This document shows positions 56,944 to 64,000 of a stretch of DNA of 64,000 nucleotides, piece by piece. The stretch's first letter is position 1. Every line of letters starts with the position of its first letter. The translations under genes were made by a program, and so were the position numbers. Under the pieces are notes generated by a model. It searched no databases. It saw only the letters and a program-made list of their open reading frames with translations, and was not told the origin of the DNA. Source of the stretch: an uncultured Ignatzschineria sp. (GTDB lineage: Bacteria > Pseudomonadota > Gammaproteobacteria > Cardiobacteriales > Wohlfahrtiimonadaceae); assembly GCA_945639195.1 (NCBI GenBank), contig CALZEE010000006.1:103603-167602 (forward strand), in the 5' to 3' direction.

Positions 56944-57121
56944 CGTTTTATTCCTAGTTTATTCGGGTTTTCTGCGATTACCGCAATATAATTGTTGCAG
57001 TAATTCTGTCTTATTTTATCTTCTATCGACGGTTTTTACGGCTTTATTTACCGTTATAACATCTTTAAGCCTGCTTTTTGAGATGTTTTTAATGCAATTG
57101 CAAGATCGATACTATTTTAAA

Positions 57122-57162
57122 AACAAAATCCCAAAGCGCCAAACGCTTTGGGATCTTTTTTC
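57122..57162 (-). terminator. Intrinsic terminator after lysA
   Basis: ATCCCAAAGCG / CGCTTTGGGAT, 11-base stem. T-rich on the minus strand and also T6 on the plus strand. Confidence 0.78.
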
Positions 57163-57182
57163 AAATTGTATTGGGGTATTCG

Positions 57183-58400
57183 TTAGAGAAAGTCCACTTC
57201 ATTCGCATAAAGTGATTCTTCTGTCTCACGCGCACGGATCAATTTGACTTGATCATCCATCAATAATACCTCGGCAGCTCTACCTCGCGAGTTATAATTA
57301 GACGCCATGGTAAATCCATAAGCCCCAGCATGCGTAACCGCTAGGTAATCTCCTGTTGTTAATGCAAGATCCCGATCTTTTCCAAGGAAGTCCCCTGTTT
57401 CACAAATCGGTCCAACGATATCGTAGTTTTTGACTTCGCTCTCAGGGTTATCATCTAAATTAATAATATTCATCCAAGAACTATAAAGTGCCGGACGAAT
57501 CAAATCATTCATCGCAGCATCTACAATCGCAAAATTTTTCCCTTCATTCTCTTTCGTTAAGATCACTTGCGTTACTAAAACACCTGCATCTCCCACAATA
57601 GAACGACCTGGCTCAATCAAAATCTTCAAGTCTCGATCACCAATCTTCTCAATCGCTTGCGCAATCCAAACCGCAGGATCAATCAACGTTTCGTCCTCGT
57701 AACGAATACCCAGACCGCCCCCCATATCTAAATGCTTCAGATGAATCCCAAGCTCGCTTAACTCATCAATCAATGCGAGTGTTAAATCAAGCGCTTCTGC
57801 ATAAGGCGCAATCTCAGTAAGTTGAGAGCCAATATGGAAATCAATACCATGAATATCAAGCATCGGCATACGTGCCATTTCTCGGTACATTGGCAATGCA
57901 TCTTCCATACTAATACCAAACTTATTCTCTTTTAAGCCTGTCGAGATATAAGGATGCGTTTTTGCATCAACATTAGGGTTAATACGTAAAGAAACCGCGG
58001 CTTTAATGCCCAGCTTTGTCGCAACGCGATTAAGCATATACACTTCCGCAACCGATTCAATATTGAAGCAACCAATACCGCTCTTTAAAGCGAATTCTAA
58101 ATCTGATTCGCGTTTCCCCACCCCAGAATAGACAACCTTTTTAGGATCTCCCCCAGCTGCTAATACACGCTTTAGCTCGCCTCTAGAAACAATATCAAAT
58201 CCAGAGCCGGCATTTGCCAACAACTTTAATATAGAGAGATTACTATTCGCTTTTACGGCATAACAGATCTGATGAGGATAATCTCCAAATCCTTGGTCGT
58301 AAGCATGGTAATTACTTAATATTTTTTGTGCAGAATAGATATATACAGGCGTTTCAAATTTCTCCGCCACTTCGGTTAAAAGAACCTGATCAATTTTCAT
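57183..58400 (-). CDS. lysA: Diaminopimelate decarboxylase
   Basis: 405 residues, PLP enzyme of fold type III that makes lysine from meso-DAP. PLP lysine in YAVKANSNL (about Lys50), Gly loop GGGLGIRYEDE, EPGRSIVGDAG, CETGDFLGKDR. Its ATG lies inside the end of lptM (11-base overlap), which couples their translation. dapF is the usual third gene of this set; it is not downstream here, and XerC, another common member, is 46 kb away. Confidence 0.96.
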   Translation of the reverse strand: MKIDQVLLTEVAEKFETPVYIYSAQKILSNYHAYDQGFGDYPHQICYAVKANSNLSILKLLANAGSGFDIVSRGELKRVLAAGGDPKKVVYSGVGKRESDLEFALKSGIGCFNIESVAEVYMLNRVATKLGIKAAVSLRINPNVDAKTHPYISTGLKENKFGISMEDALPMYREMARMPMLDIHGIDFHIGSQLTEIAPYAEALDLTLALIDELSELGIHLKHLDMGGGLGIRYEDETLIDPAVWIAQAIEKIGDRDLKILIEPGRSIVGDAGVLVTQVILTKENEGKNFAIVDAAMNDLIRPALYSSWMNIINLDDNPESEVKNYDIVGPICETGDFLGKDRDLALTTGDYLAVTHAGAYGFTMASNYNSRGRAAEVLLMDDQVKLIRARETEESLYANEVDFL

Positions 58401-58542
58401 CTTTTTTATAACTTGTCATAAAGTGCCCATCGTTATGCGCAGCCTCGCTCTCAGCGATATAAAGCGCACCTGTCTGCCCACATCCTACCACTAAAAAAGT
58501 CGTAAAAAGAAGCAAAATAAACGTCTTACTATAATTCAACAT
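58390..58542 (-). CDS. lptM: LptM (YifL)-like small lipoprotein
   Basis: 50 residues beginning MLNYSKTFILLL. Short lipoprotein signal ending in VVGC, then GQTGALYIAES, the counterpart of the conserved GLKGPLYFP/GQKGPLYLP start of mature LptM. In E. coli LptM binds LptD-LptE and aids disulfide maturation of the LPS translocon. The position directly before lysA, overlapping by 11 bases, is the same as in other gammaproteobacteria. The Lys of the KGPLY motif is Thr here. Easily missed because of its size. Confidence 0.8.
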   Translation of the reverse strand: MLNYSKTFILLLFTTFLVVGCGQTGALYIAESEAAHNDGHFMTSYKKDEN

Positions 58543-59118
58543 CTCTATCCGATCTCTTGTTTGCCAGCTTACGGGGTAAGCCATTGTAAATAATCCATCT
58601 ATCATCAAAATAACAGCCGTAGAAACTGCTGACAATAGATCAGATGCCTATAAAGGACATAATTTCTTACTCATAATACCGTTTATTATCGCTATTTTAT
58701 GAAAATATGCACTCTTATTCCGCCTATCAGCATCTATACATCGTCTATAAGCAATTTATTCTGAAGCTTATCTCTCGCTATTTCTCCGAAAATCCGTCCC
58801 TACAATCATCACATCAATAGCTAGAATCATTCAAATAATAGACAGATTTCGTCTAAATATCTTTCATATCATTCAGCCTTTATTGTTTATTGATCCGTAT
58901 TGCCCACAAATTCTCGTGAAATTTTTATAATTAAAATAACTATTTGCCAAATATTCGTTTTTTGACACTTTTTGATAGATCCTGTGGGGGGATAGCTAAA
59001 TTTCAACGATTTCTCACATTTCGCGAATTTCTATCGGTATCAGGCGAATTAATTAGCAAAATATGGTATATTGTATCGTTATTTACACTTTATTATTTAG
59101 TTCAAAAAGGTTGGTTCA
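58543..59118. promoter_or_regulatory. Long AT-rich divergent spacer (lptM-lysA / gyrA)
   Basis: 576 bases without a credible gene. It must hold the promoters of lptM-lysA and gyrA. A TTGACA (58962-58967) and a TATATT (59067-59072) are visible but not at workable spacing from each other. No lysine-riboswitch-like fold, tRNA or strong hairpin was seen. Confidence 0.4.
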
Positions 59119-61773
59119 ATGAGTGATTTTGCCAAAGAGATTGTCCCGATTAGTTTAGAAGAGGAGATGCGAAGCTCCTATCTTGATTATGCGATGAGTG
59201 TGATCATTGGTCGTGCGCTCCCGGATGTCCGTGATGGACTCAAACCCGTGCATCGCCGTATTCTTCACTCCATGAACCAGACCAATAACCATTGGAATAA
59301 ACCCTACAAGAAATCTGCCCGTATTGTCGGGGATGTCATGGGGAAATATCACCCCCATGGTGACTCAGCAATTTACGACTCTGTTGTTCGTATGGCGCAA
59401 GACTTCTCGCTCCGATATATGCTAATTGATGGCCAAGGAAACTTTGGTTCAATCGATGGTGACTCAGCAGCGGCAATGCGTTATACGGAAATCCGTATGA
59501 GTAAAATTGCAGAAACATTACTGCAAGATATTGAAAAAGAGACCGTTGACTTCACGCCTAACTACGATGAGTCAGAGATCGAGCCATCTGTGCTCCCAAC
59601 CAGAATTCCGACGCTCTTAGTCAACGGTTCTTCCGGTATTGCTGTCGGTATGGCAACCAATATTCCACCGCATAACCTCACTGAAACAATTAATGCATCA
59701 TTGGCATTACTCCATAATTCAGAACTCACTATCGATGAGCTCATGGAGCATATTCCAGCACCAGACTTCCCTACTGCCGGCATTATCAACGGTACCCGCG
59801 GAATTCGTGAGGCTTATCATACAGGTCGTGGCCGTGTTGTTATGCGTGCACGTGCAATCATCGAGCATGATGAAAAACGAAATCGTGATGTCATTATCAT
59901 CACTGAACTTCCTTACCAAGTAAATAAGGCCCGCCTTATTGAGCGTATCGTTGAACTCTATCGTGAAAAAGTCATTGAAGGGATTGCCCCTGATGGACTT
60001 CGTGATGAGTCAGATAAAGATGGGATGCGCATTGTTATTGAGCTTCGCCGTGGCGAAATGGGCGAGGTTATCCTCAATCAACTCTATAAACATACCGCAC
60101 TTCAATCAAGCTTCGGTATTAACATGGTCGCCATTGATAAAGGCCAGCCTAAACTTCTTAATCTAAAAGAAGTATTAGAAGCCTTCTTACTTCACCGCCG
60201 TGAAGTTATTACGCGCCGTACGATCTTCGATCTTAAACGTGCCAGAAACCGTGCGCACTTACTCGAAGGTTTAACCGTTGCATTAGCAAATATCGATAAG
60301 ATGATTCAACTTATCCGTACCTCTGCAACAGGTGCTGAAGCAAAAGAGCGCATGCTTAACCAAAGTTGGGCTCCTGGTGAAGTATCTGCAATGCTTGAAC
60401 GCGCAGCAGAACTTAAAACAACCCCAGATGGTTTAACGGGCGTTGGATTAATCGGTACAGAATACAAGCTCTCAGAAGAGCAAGCACAAGCGATCCTCGA
60501 CATGCGTTTACAACGCTTAACAGGACTTGAGCAAGATAAAATTTTAGATGAATACAAAGGGCTTCTTGATGCAATTCGCGAATTGATCGAAATCCTTGTG
60601 AATCCAGATCGTTTACGTGAAGTCATCATCGAGGAACTCGTGACAATCCGTGATGAATTTGGTGATGCTCGTCGTACAGAGATCCGTGAAGCTGCTGAAG
60701 ATATCAATCTTGAAGATCTTATCGCGGAAGAGGACGTTGTTGTAACGCTTTCTCGACGTGGCTATATTAAATATCAAAAACTCGACGAATATCGCGCACA
60801 ACGCCGTGGTGGTCGTGGTAAATCTGCGGCTCGCGTAGTCGATGAAGATGATGTTGAGCACTTAATGGTTGTGAGTACACACGCACAACTCATGTGCTTC
60901 TCTTCTTACGGTAAAGTTTACTGGCTACGTGCCTTTGAGCTTCCTGAAGCAGGACGTGGCGCAAGTGGTCGTCCAATCATCAACCTTCTTCCATTAGAGG
61001 CAGATGAGCGTATTACGTCAATGCTCCCTGTTGATAGCTATGATGATCGTTACATCTTTATGGCAACGAAATTCGGTGTTGTGAAGAAAACGATTCTCTC
61101 AAGCTTCCAAAGCCAACGTTCAAGTGGCTTAATCGCCGTTAATCTTGATGAGGGCGATGAACTTATCGGAACCCAAATCACCTCTGGTGAAAACGATATC
61201 ATGCTCTTCACCAATACCGGTTTAGTTAACCGCTTTGATGAAGCAGACGTTCGTGCAACGGGCCGTGGTTCACGTGGAGTAAAAGGAATCACACTCTCAG
61301 AAAATCAACACGTCATCTCTATGATGCTTGCGGTTGAAGATGGTGTTGTCTTAATCGCCACTGAAAATGGATTTGGTAAACGTACACTCATCGAAGATTT
61401 CGCAAAACGTAATCGTGGTGGTAAAGGTGTCATTGGTATCCAAACCTCAGAGCGTAATGGTCAAATCATCGGCGCATGTATTGTTGAAGAAGATGATGAA
61501 GTGATGTTGATCTCTTGTAACGGCGTTTTAGTACGTACATCTGTCAATGAAGTATCGATTCTTGGTCGTAACACACAAGGGGTTCGCCTCATTCGTTTAG
61601 ATGACAAAGATACTTTAGTCGGCATGACGCGCATTGTTGAAGAGCATGCTGCAATCGAAGGCGAAGAAGTGGAAGGTGATGAAGCGACTGAATCAGTCAC
61701 TGAAGATGCCTCAACACCAGAAACAGAGTCATTGGAATCTACAGTAATGCCGGAAGATAGCTCAGAAGAGTAA
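59119..61773 (+). CDS. gyrA: DNA gyrase subunit A
   Basis: 884 residues. Breakage-reunion domain with catalytic Tyr122 (AAMRYTEIR), the quinolone-determining region [11 protein letters not shown] with Ser83 and Asp87 unchanged, the GyrA box QRRGGRGK (about 561-568), six-bladed C-terminal pinwheel, and an acidic tail of about 50 residues. It introduces negative supercoils with GyrB. AAAGG sits before the ATG. The acidic tail is similar in kind to that of E. coli GyrA. The quinolone-site residues suggest no target resistance. Confidence 0.98.
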   Translation: MSDFAKEIVPISLEEEMRSSYLDYAMSVIIGRALPDVRDGLKPVHRRILHSMNQTNNHWNKPYKKSARIVGDVMGKYHPHGDSAIYDSVVRMAQDFSLRYMLIDGQGNFGSIDGDSAAAMRYTEIRMSKIAETLLQDIEKETVDFTPNYDESEIEPSVLPTRIPTLLVNGSSGIAVGMATNIPPHNLTETINASLALLHNSELTIDELMEHIPAPDFPTAGIINGTRGIREAYHTGRGRVVMRARAIIEHDEKRNRDVIIITELPYQVNKARLIERIVELYREKVIEGIAPDGLRDESDKDGMRIVIELRRGEMGEVILNQLYKHTALQSSFGINMVAIDKGQPKLLNLKEVLEAFLLHRREVITRRTIFDLKRARNRAHLLEGLTVALANIDKMIQLIRTSATGAEAKERMLNQSWAPGEVSAMLERAAELKTTPDGLTGVGLIGTEYKLSEEQAQAILDMRLQRLTGLEQDKILDEYKGLLDAIRELIEILVNPDRLREVIIEELVTIRDEFGDARRTEIREAAEDINLEDLIAEEDVVVTLSRRGYIKYQKLDEYRAQRRGGRGKSAARVVDEDDVEHLMVVSTHAQLMCFSSYGKVYWLRAFELPEAGRGASGRPIINLLPLEADERITSMLPVDSYDDRYIFMATKFGVVKKTILSSFQSQRSSGLIAVNLDEGDELIGTQITSGENDIMLFTNTGLVNRFDEADVRATGRGSRGVKGITLSENQHVISMMLAVEDGVVLIATENGFGKRTLIEDFAKRNRGGKGVIGIQTSERNGQIIGACIVEEDDEVMLISCNGVLVRTSVNEVSILGRNTQGVRLIRLDDKDTLVGMTRIVEEHAAIEGEEVEGDEATESVTEDASTPETESLESTVMPEDSSEE

Positions 61774-61805
61774 TCTTCTTCCCTTTCCTACAAAAATAAA
61801 ATGAT

Positions 61806-61840
61806 TCAAAAAGCCCCAAGTTGTTAAACAACTTGGGGCT
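61806..61840. terminator. Hairpin/terminator downstream of gyrA
   Basis: AGCCCCAAGTTGT / ACAACTTGGGGCT, 13-base perfect stem with a three-base loop. The T-run is on the minus strand, so it is the better terminator for leftward transcription, but its position suits gyrA. Confidence 0.65.
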
Positions 61841-62047
61841 CCATACAATATGGGGTTTAAAATTCCAATAATAAGAATTGAGTTCGATATTCTATCGGAA
61901 TTAGTCCTTTTAGTTTAATAATAAAAATAAGGTGCTTCTTCCTTTCATTAGAATGATAAAGCCCTAATCTGGCATTTTTTATGCATATCAATTACGCTTT
62001 TTCTCTAAACTCCGTAGAACACTTGTAAATAATACATTAAAATGCGT

Positions 62048-62090
62048 AACCCCCTCAAAATTACATTCAACTTTGAGGGGGTTATTTAAC
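62048..62090. terminator. Hairpin downstream of the fimbrial adhesin gene
   Basis: AACCCCCTCAAA / TTTGAGGGGGTT, 12-base perfect stem, 12-base loop. Weak T-runs on both sides; likely a transcript end for the pilus operon. Confidence 0.5.
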
Positions 62091-62193
62091 TCAAGCCTCT
62101 GAAATACTTATAAAACTTTTCTTATTGCGACTGTAAATATTTAGAACATATTAAATAAAAAGTCAGAAAGGTCTTTATAATCCATTGCCCACC

Positions 62194-63243
62194 TTATCTA
62201 TAAATAACAGTAAAGTTCATTGTTCCTCTAAACTCCCCTTCTACAACTGCCTTCTGCGGATTTCTTGTTACTTGCCCATAAAAATCCATTCTACTGGAGT
62301 AGGTACCTCTTGCAGGATTAAATTGCTTCATCTTTATAGTACTATTACCAACAAGAGCTCCTCCATCTACACGATAAAGTCGCAATTCAAAACCATTATC
62401 AACTCTCGCCCCTGCTCCTGTTGTACGTAACTGAACGACTGAATCAGTGAATCTAATTTCAGGCTCAACTAACGCTGCACAAGTACTAGGTTTTGATTGT
62501 TCTCTAATAAGATTTACTTGTATTCCAAAACTAGGGGTCTTTATAGTCCCCGTAGCTCTCCCCGTAAGAGGTGGGACCCGTATATCCCTGCCCCCGATAT
62601 AATCAAGACTAAAAGAATCTCTCGAAGCACAAGGATCCCTTCTAAAGTTCGTCATCCCTGCCTGCAATTCAGCCTTAAATGTATACCCACTACCATCAGG
62701 GCTAAAGGTTAATACTTGAGATCTAGTACCACCTTGATAATCACGCATATAACTATTACTCGTGATTCCCCTATTTGCAGGCGAAGTGACTCGCACACCA
62801 TACGTTCTAGGCCGATCCACCTTCCAGGAATAACCACCTGGCTTGCTAACATAACCTGTGCTGATATCGAAGTCTATTCTTTCTGGAATACCACCAGAAG
62901 GAGTTATCACAAATGTAACGCGTCCATTTGATTGAGTAACATTACCTAGGCTAGTATTTAAATAAGCTGCCTGATTATGGAATGATACTGTATGCGCCTT
63001 CGTACACGTCACAAGATAAGTATTAATATATTCAGCAACTGTCGAGTTAGATCCTGAATATATCTGTGGTATGTCAACATTGCTTATCACATTAATTATA
63101 TTATATCCCGCAGTCCCTCCTTTAACCTCATGATCACTCATTTCGCAACTAGCTTGGGCTTGCTGAGTAATACTTAATAACACCAACGAGGCCCCTCCCC
63201 AAAAATAGCCACATAATTTCTTACGCTTTATACATTTTTTCAT
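62194..63243 (-). CDS. Fimbrial subunit, probable tip adhesin of a chaperone-usher pilus
   Basis: 349 residues from the ATG at 63243. A long basic signal peptide (about 1-31, ending QAQA-SC) precedes a mature protein with four or more Cys and two domains. An N-terminal beta-rich part (about 33-200) is of unknown binding type. The C-terminal part (about 200-349) ends in VEGEFRGTMNFTVIYR, the alternating hydrophobic end that pilins offer to the chaperone. The size (about twice a major pilin) and last place in the operon suit a tip adhesin. Receptor unknown. It starts five bases after the chaperone stop. Confidence 0.7.
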   Translation of the reverse strand: MKKCIKRKKLCGYFWGGASLVLLSITQQAQASCEMSDHEVKGGTAGYNIINVISNVDIPQIYSGSNSTVAEYINTYLVTCTKAHTVSFHNQAAYLNTSLGNVTQSNGRVTFVITPSGGIPERIDFDISTGYVSKPGGYSWKVDRPRTYGVRVTSPANRGITSNSYMRDYQGGTRSQVLTFSPDGSGYTFKAELQAGMTNFRRDPCASRDSFSLDYIGGRDIRVPPLTGRATGTIKTPSFGIQVNLIREQSKPSTCAALVEPEIRFTDSVVQLRTTGAGARVDNGFELRLYRVDGGALVGNSTIKMKQFNPARGTYSSRMDFYGQVTRNPQKAVVEGEFRGTMNFTVIYR

Positions 63244-63248
63244 AGTAG

Positions 63249-63968
63249 TTACTTCACTCCTATTTGCTGACACTCATTAGCCGAACATTGGTAAGAAACT
63301 TTTACCGAAGACCCAAAATCATTAATATAGAAAAGATCAATTTTATTACCCGCAACTCTTACATCGTAATTTTCTATCGAAAATGGCTTAAGAATGAGTT
63401 CTTTTTCGGTCAATTTAGCATGGCCGCTCGATATAACGCCATAAAGTACAGCATGAAAAGCCGAAGGATTCTGGATAACTAAGCCATTGCCAGCTTTTTT
63501 CACAACAATTTCCTCAAGCCAACCATTTCTTGTCGGGTATTCTGCTAATCCTTTGGGTCTATAAAATAACTTCAATTTAGACTGCATTACAATCGCAATA
63601 TTATTCCCTCCTTCCGCCGCTTTAGGTGGAACACCTAAAGCATTGAAGAAAAAGATGCTCTCTCTATCTTTTGGTAAATTATTTACATTTCCAACTAAAC
63701 TAATCTTTACCTGTTTATCTTGTCCTGGATTAACTCTCTGTAATATTGGCAGTGCAATTAAAGGTTCAGTGATTTTGACTCCGTTAATATCTTCAATCCA
63801 AGCTTGGGCTAAATAAGGTTGTGTTTTGCTATTATTAGTTAAGATTACAGACTGAGAGGCCGTTTTGTCATTATCAAAAACAACTCTGGTTCTATCAAAA
63901 GATAACTGCGCAAATGCGATATTGAACACTAAACTTAAAAGTATAATTAGGGGCTGTTGAACATTCAT
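63249..63968 (-). CDS. PapD-like periplasmic pilus chaperone
   Basis: 239 residues from the ATG at 63968, with a cleaved signal (to AFA-QL). Two Ig-like domains: the N-terminal one has FDRTRVVFDNDKTASQSVIL (conserved Arg of the subunit cleft), the G1 donor-strand region, and KLKLFYRPKGL (conserved Lys, FYRP hinge). It caps and folds pilus subunits by donor-strand complementation. It lies directly before the adhesin gene; the usher and major pilin would be to the right of the window. A start eight codons earlier is possible but gives no better signal peptide. Confidence 0.9.
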   Translation of the reverse strand: MNVQQPLIILLSLVFNIAFAQLSFDRTRVVFDNDKTASQSVILTNNSKTQPYLAQAWIEDINGVKITEPLIALPILQRVNPGQDKQVKISLVGNVNNLPKDRESIFFFNALGVPPKAAEGGNNIAIVMQSKLKLFYRPKGLAEYPTRNGWLEEIVVKKAGNGLVIQNPSAFHAVLYGVISSGHAKLTEKELILKPFSIENYDVRVAGNKIDLFYINDFGSSVKVSYQCSANECQQIGVK

Positions 63969-64000
63969 AACTTCAGCCAAATATAGGCACAAGCTAAAGC

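Larger units (their letters stand above)
61774..62193. other. Intergenic region between gyrA and the fimbrial genes
   Basis: 420 AT-rich bases between convergent genes. Apart from the two hairpins listed separately, I see no gene, RNA family or repeat. Confidence 0.5.

Noticed and set aside
58543..59118. Possible lysine riboswitch upstream of lptM-lysA.
   Set aside because: No five-way junction fold or conserved lysine-box sequence could be drawn.
58944..59126. Short plus-strand frame just before gyrA, possible leader peptide.
   Set aside because: It overlaps the gyrA start out of frame, has no ribosome site, and its sequence shows no attenuator pattern.
62194..64000. Considered as a complete novel surface system.
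   Set aside because: The chaperone is an ordinary PapD-like protein, so the locus belongs to the known chaperone-usher class; only the adhesin domain is unfamiliar.

Overview
The window looks like core chromosome of an AT-leaning gammaproteobacterium (about 40% G+C by eye). LptA/B/C, MsbA, a Slp-type lipoprotein, MinCDE, ProQ, RNase E, a 6S RNA and an LpoP-like PBP1b activator all point to Gammaproteobacteria outside the Enterobacterales. Gene content and local order would suit Cardiobacteriales (Ignatzschineria/Wohlfahrtiimonas-like), but that placement is an inference from memory. Almost all of the window is single-copy housekeeping genes with short spacers and clear intrinsic terminators. 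I see no insertion sequence, prophage, CRISPR array or rRNA.

Layout. 1-3.0 kb: 3' part of miaA, an orphan TAXI-type periplasmic binding protein, tRNA-Asn, corC. 3.2-10.6 kb: PBP1b (mrcB) with its TPR lipoprotein, rne, a three-cysteine-type peroxiredoxin. 10.7-16.3 kb (minus): slyD, minC, minD-minE, hslR, aspA, xerC. 16.4-22.3 kb (plus): rpiA, lptC-lptA-lptB, sbcB, an EEP-family hydrolase, comF, then a 6S RNA. 22.4-31.1 kb (minus): small OmpA-domain protein, msbA, hpt-tolB-pal, hemA, Slp lipoprotein, ubiD. 31.3-36.5 kb: membrane sulfatase-fold protein, MATE transporter, HAD protein, an unrecognised protein. 36.8-40.3 kb (minus): surA, then rsmA-ppx. 40.5-49 kb (plus): proQ-argS-SPOR protein, ssb, fau-yccS, ppnN. 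49.1-59 kb: groES-groEL with a sigma-32 promoter, DinF-like MATE protein, rppH, SDR, queA-MFS, lptM-lysA. 59.1-61.8 kb: gyrA. 62.2-64 kb (minus): a fimbrial subunit/adhesin and PapD-like chaperone, the distal end of a chaperone-usher pilus locus that continues past the right edge.

Envelope biogenesis is the dominant theme: lipid A/LPS export (msbA, lptABC, lptM), peptidoglycan synthesis and division (mrcB, LpoP-like, minCDE, SPOR protein), Tol-Pal and SurA. I did not find a convincing new multi-gene system. The observations most worth following are the over-representation of CCGGCA(A/T)T, which occurs in several reading frames and in spacers, the 6S RNA next to comF, structured spacer DNA upstream of ppnN, a one-parvulin SurA, and the unrecognised 218-residue protein behind an AT-rich, repeat-bearing upstream region.
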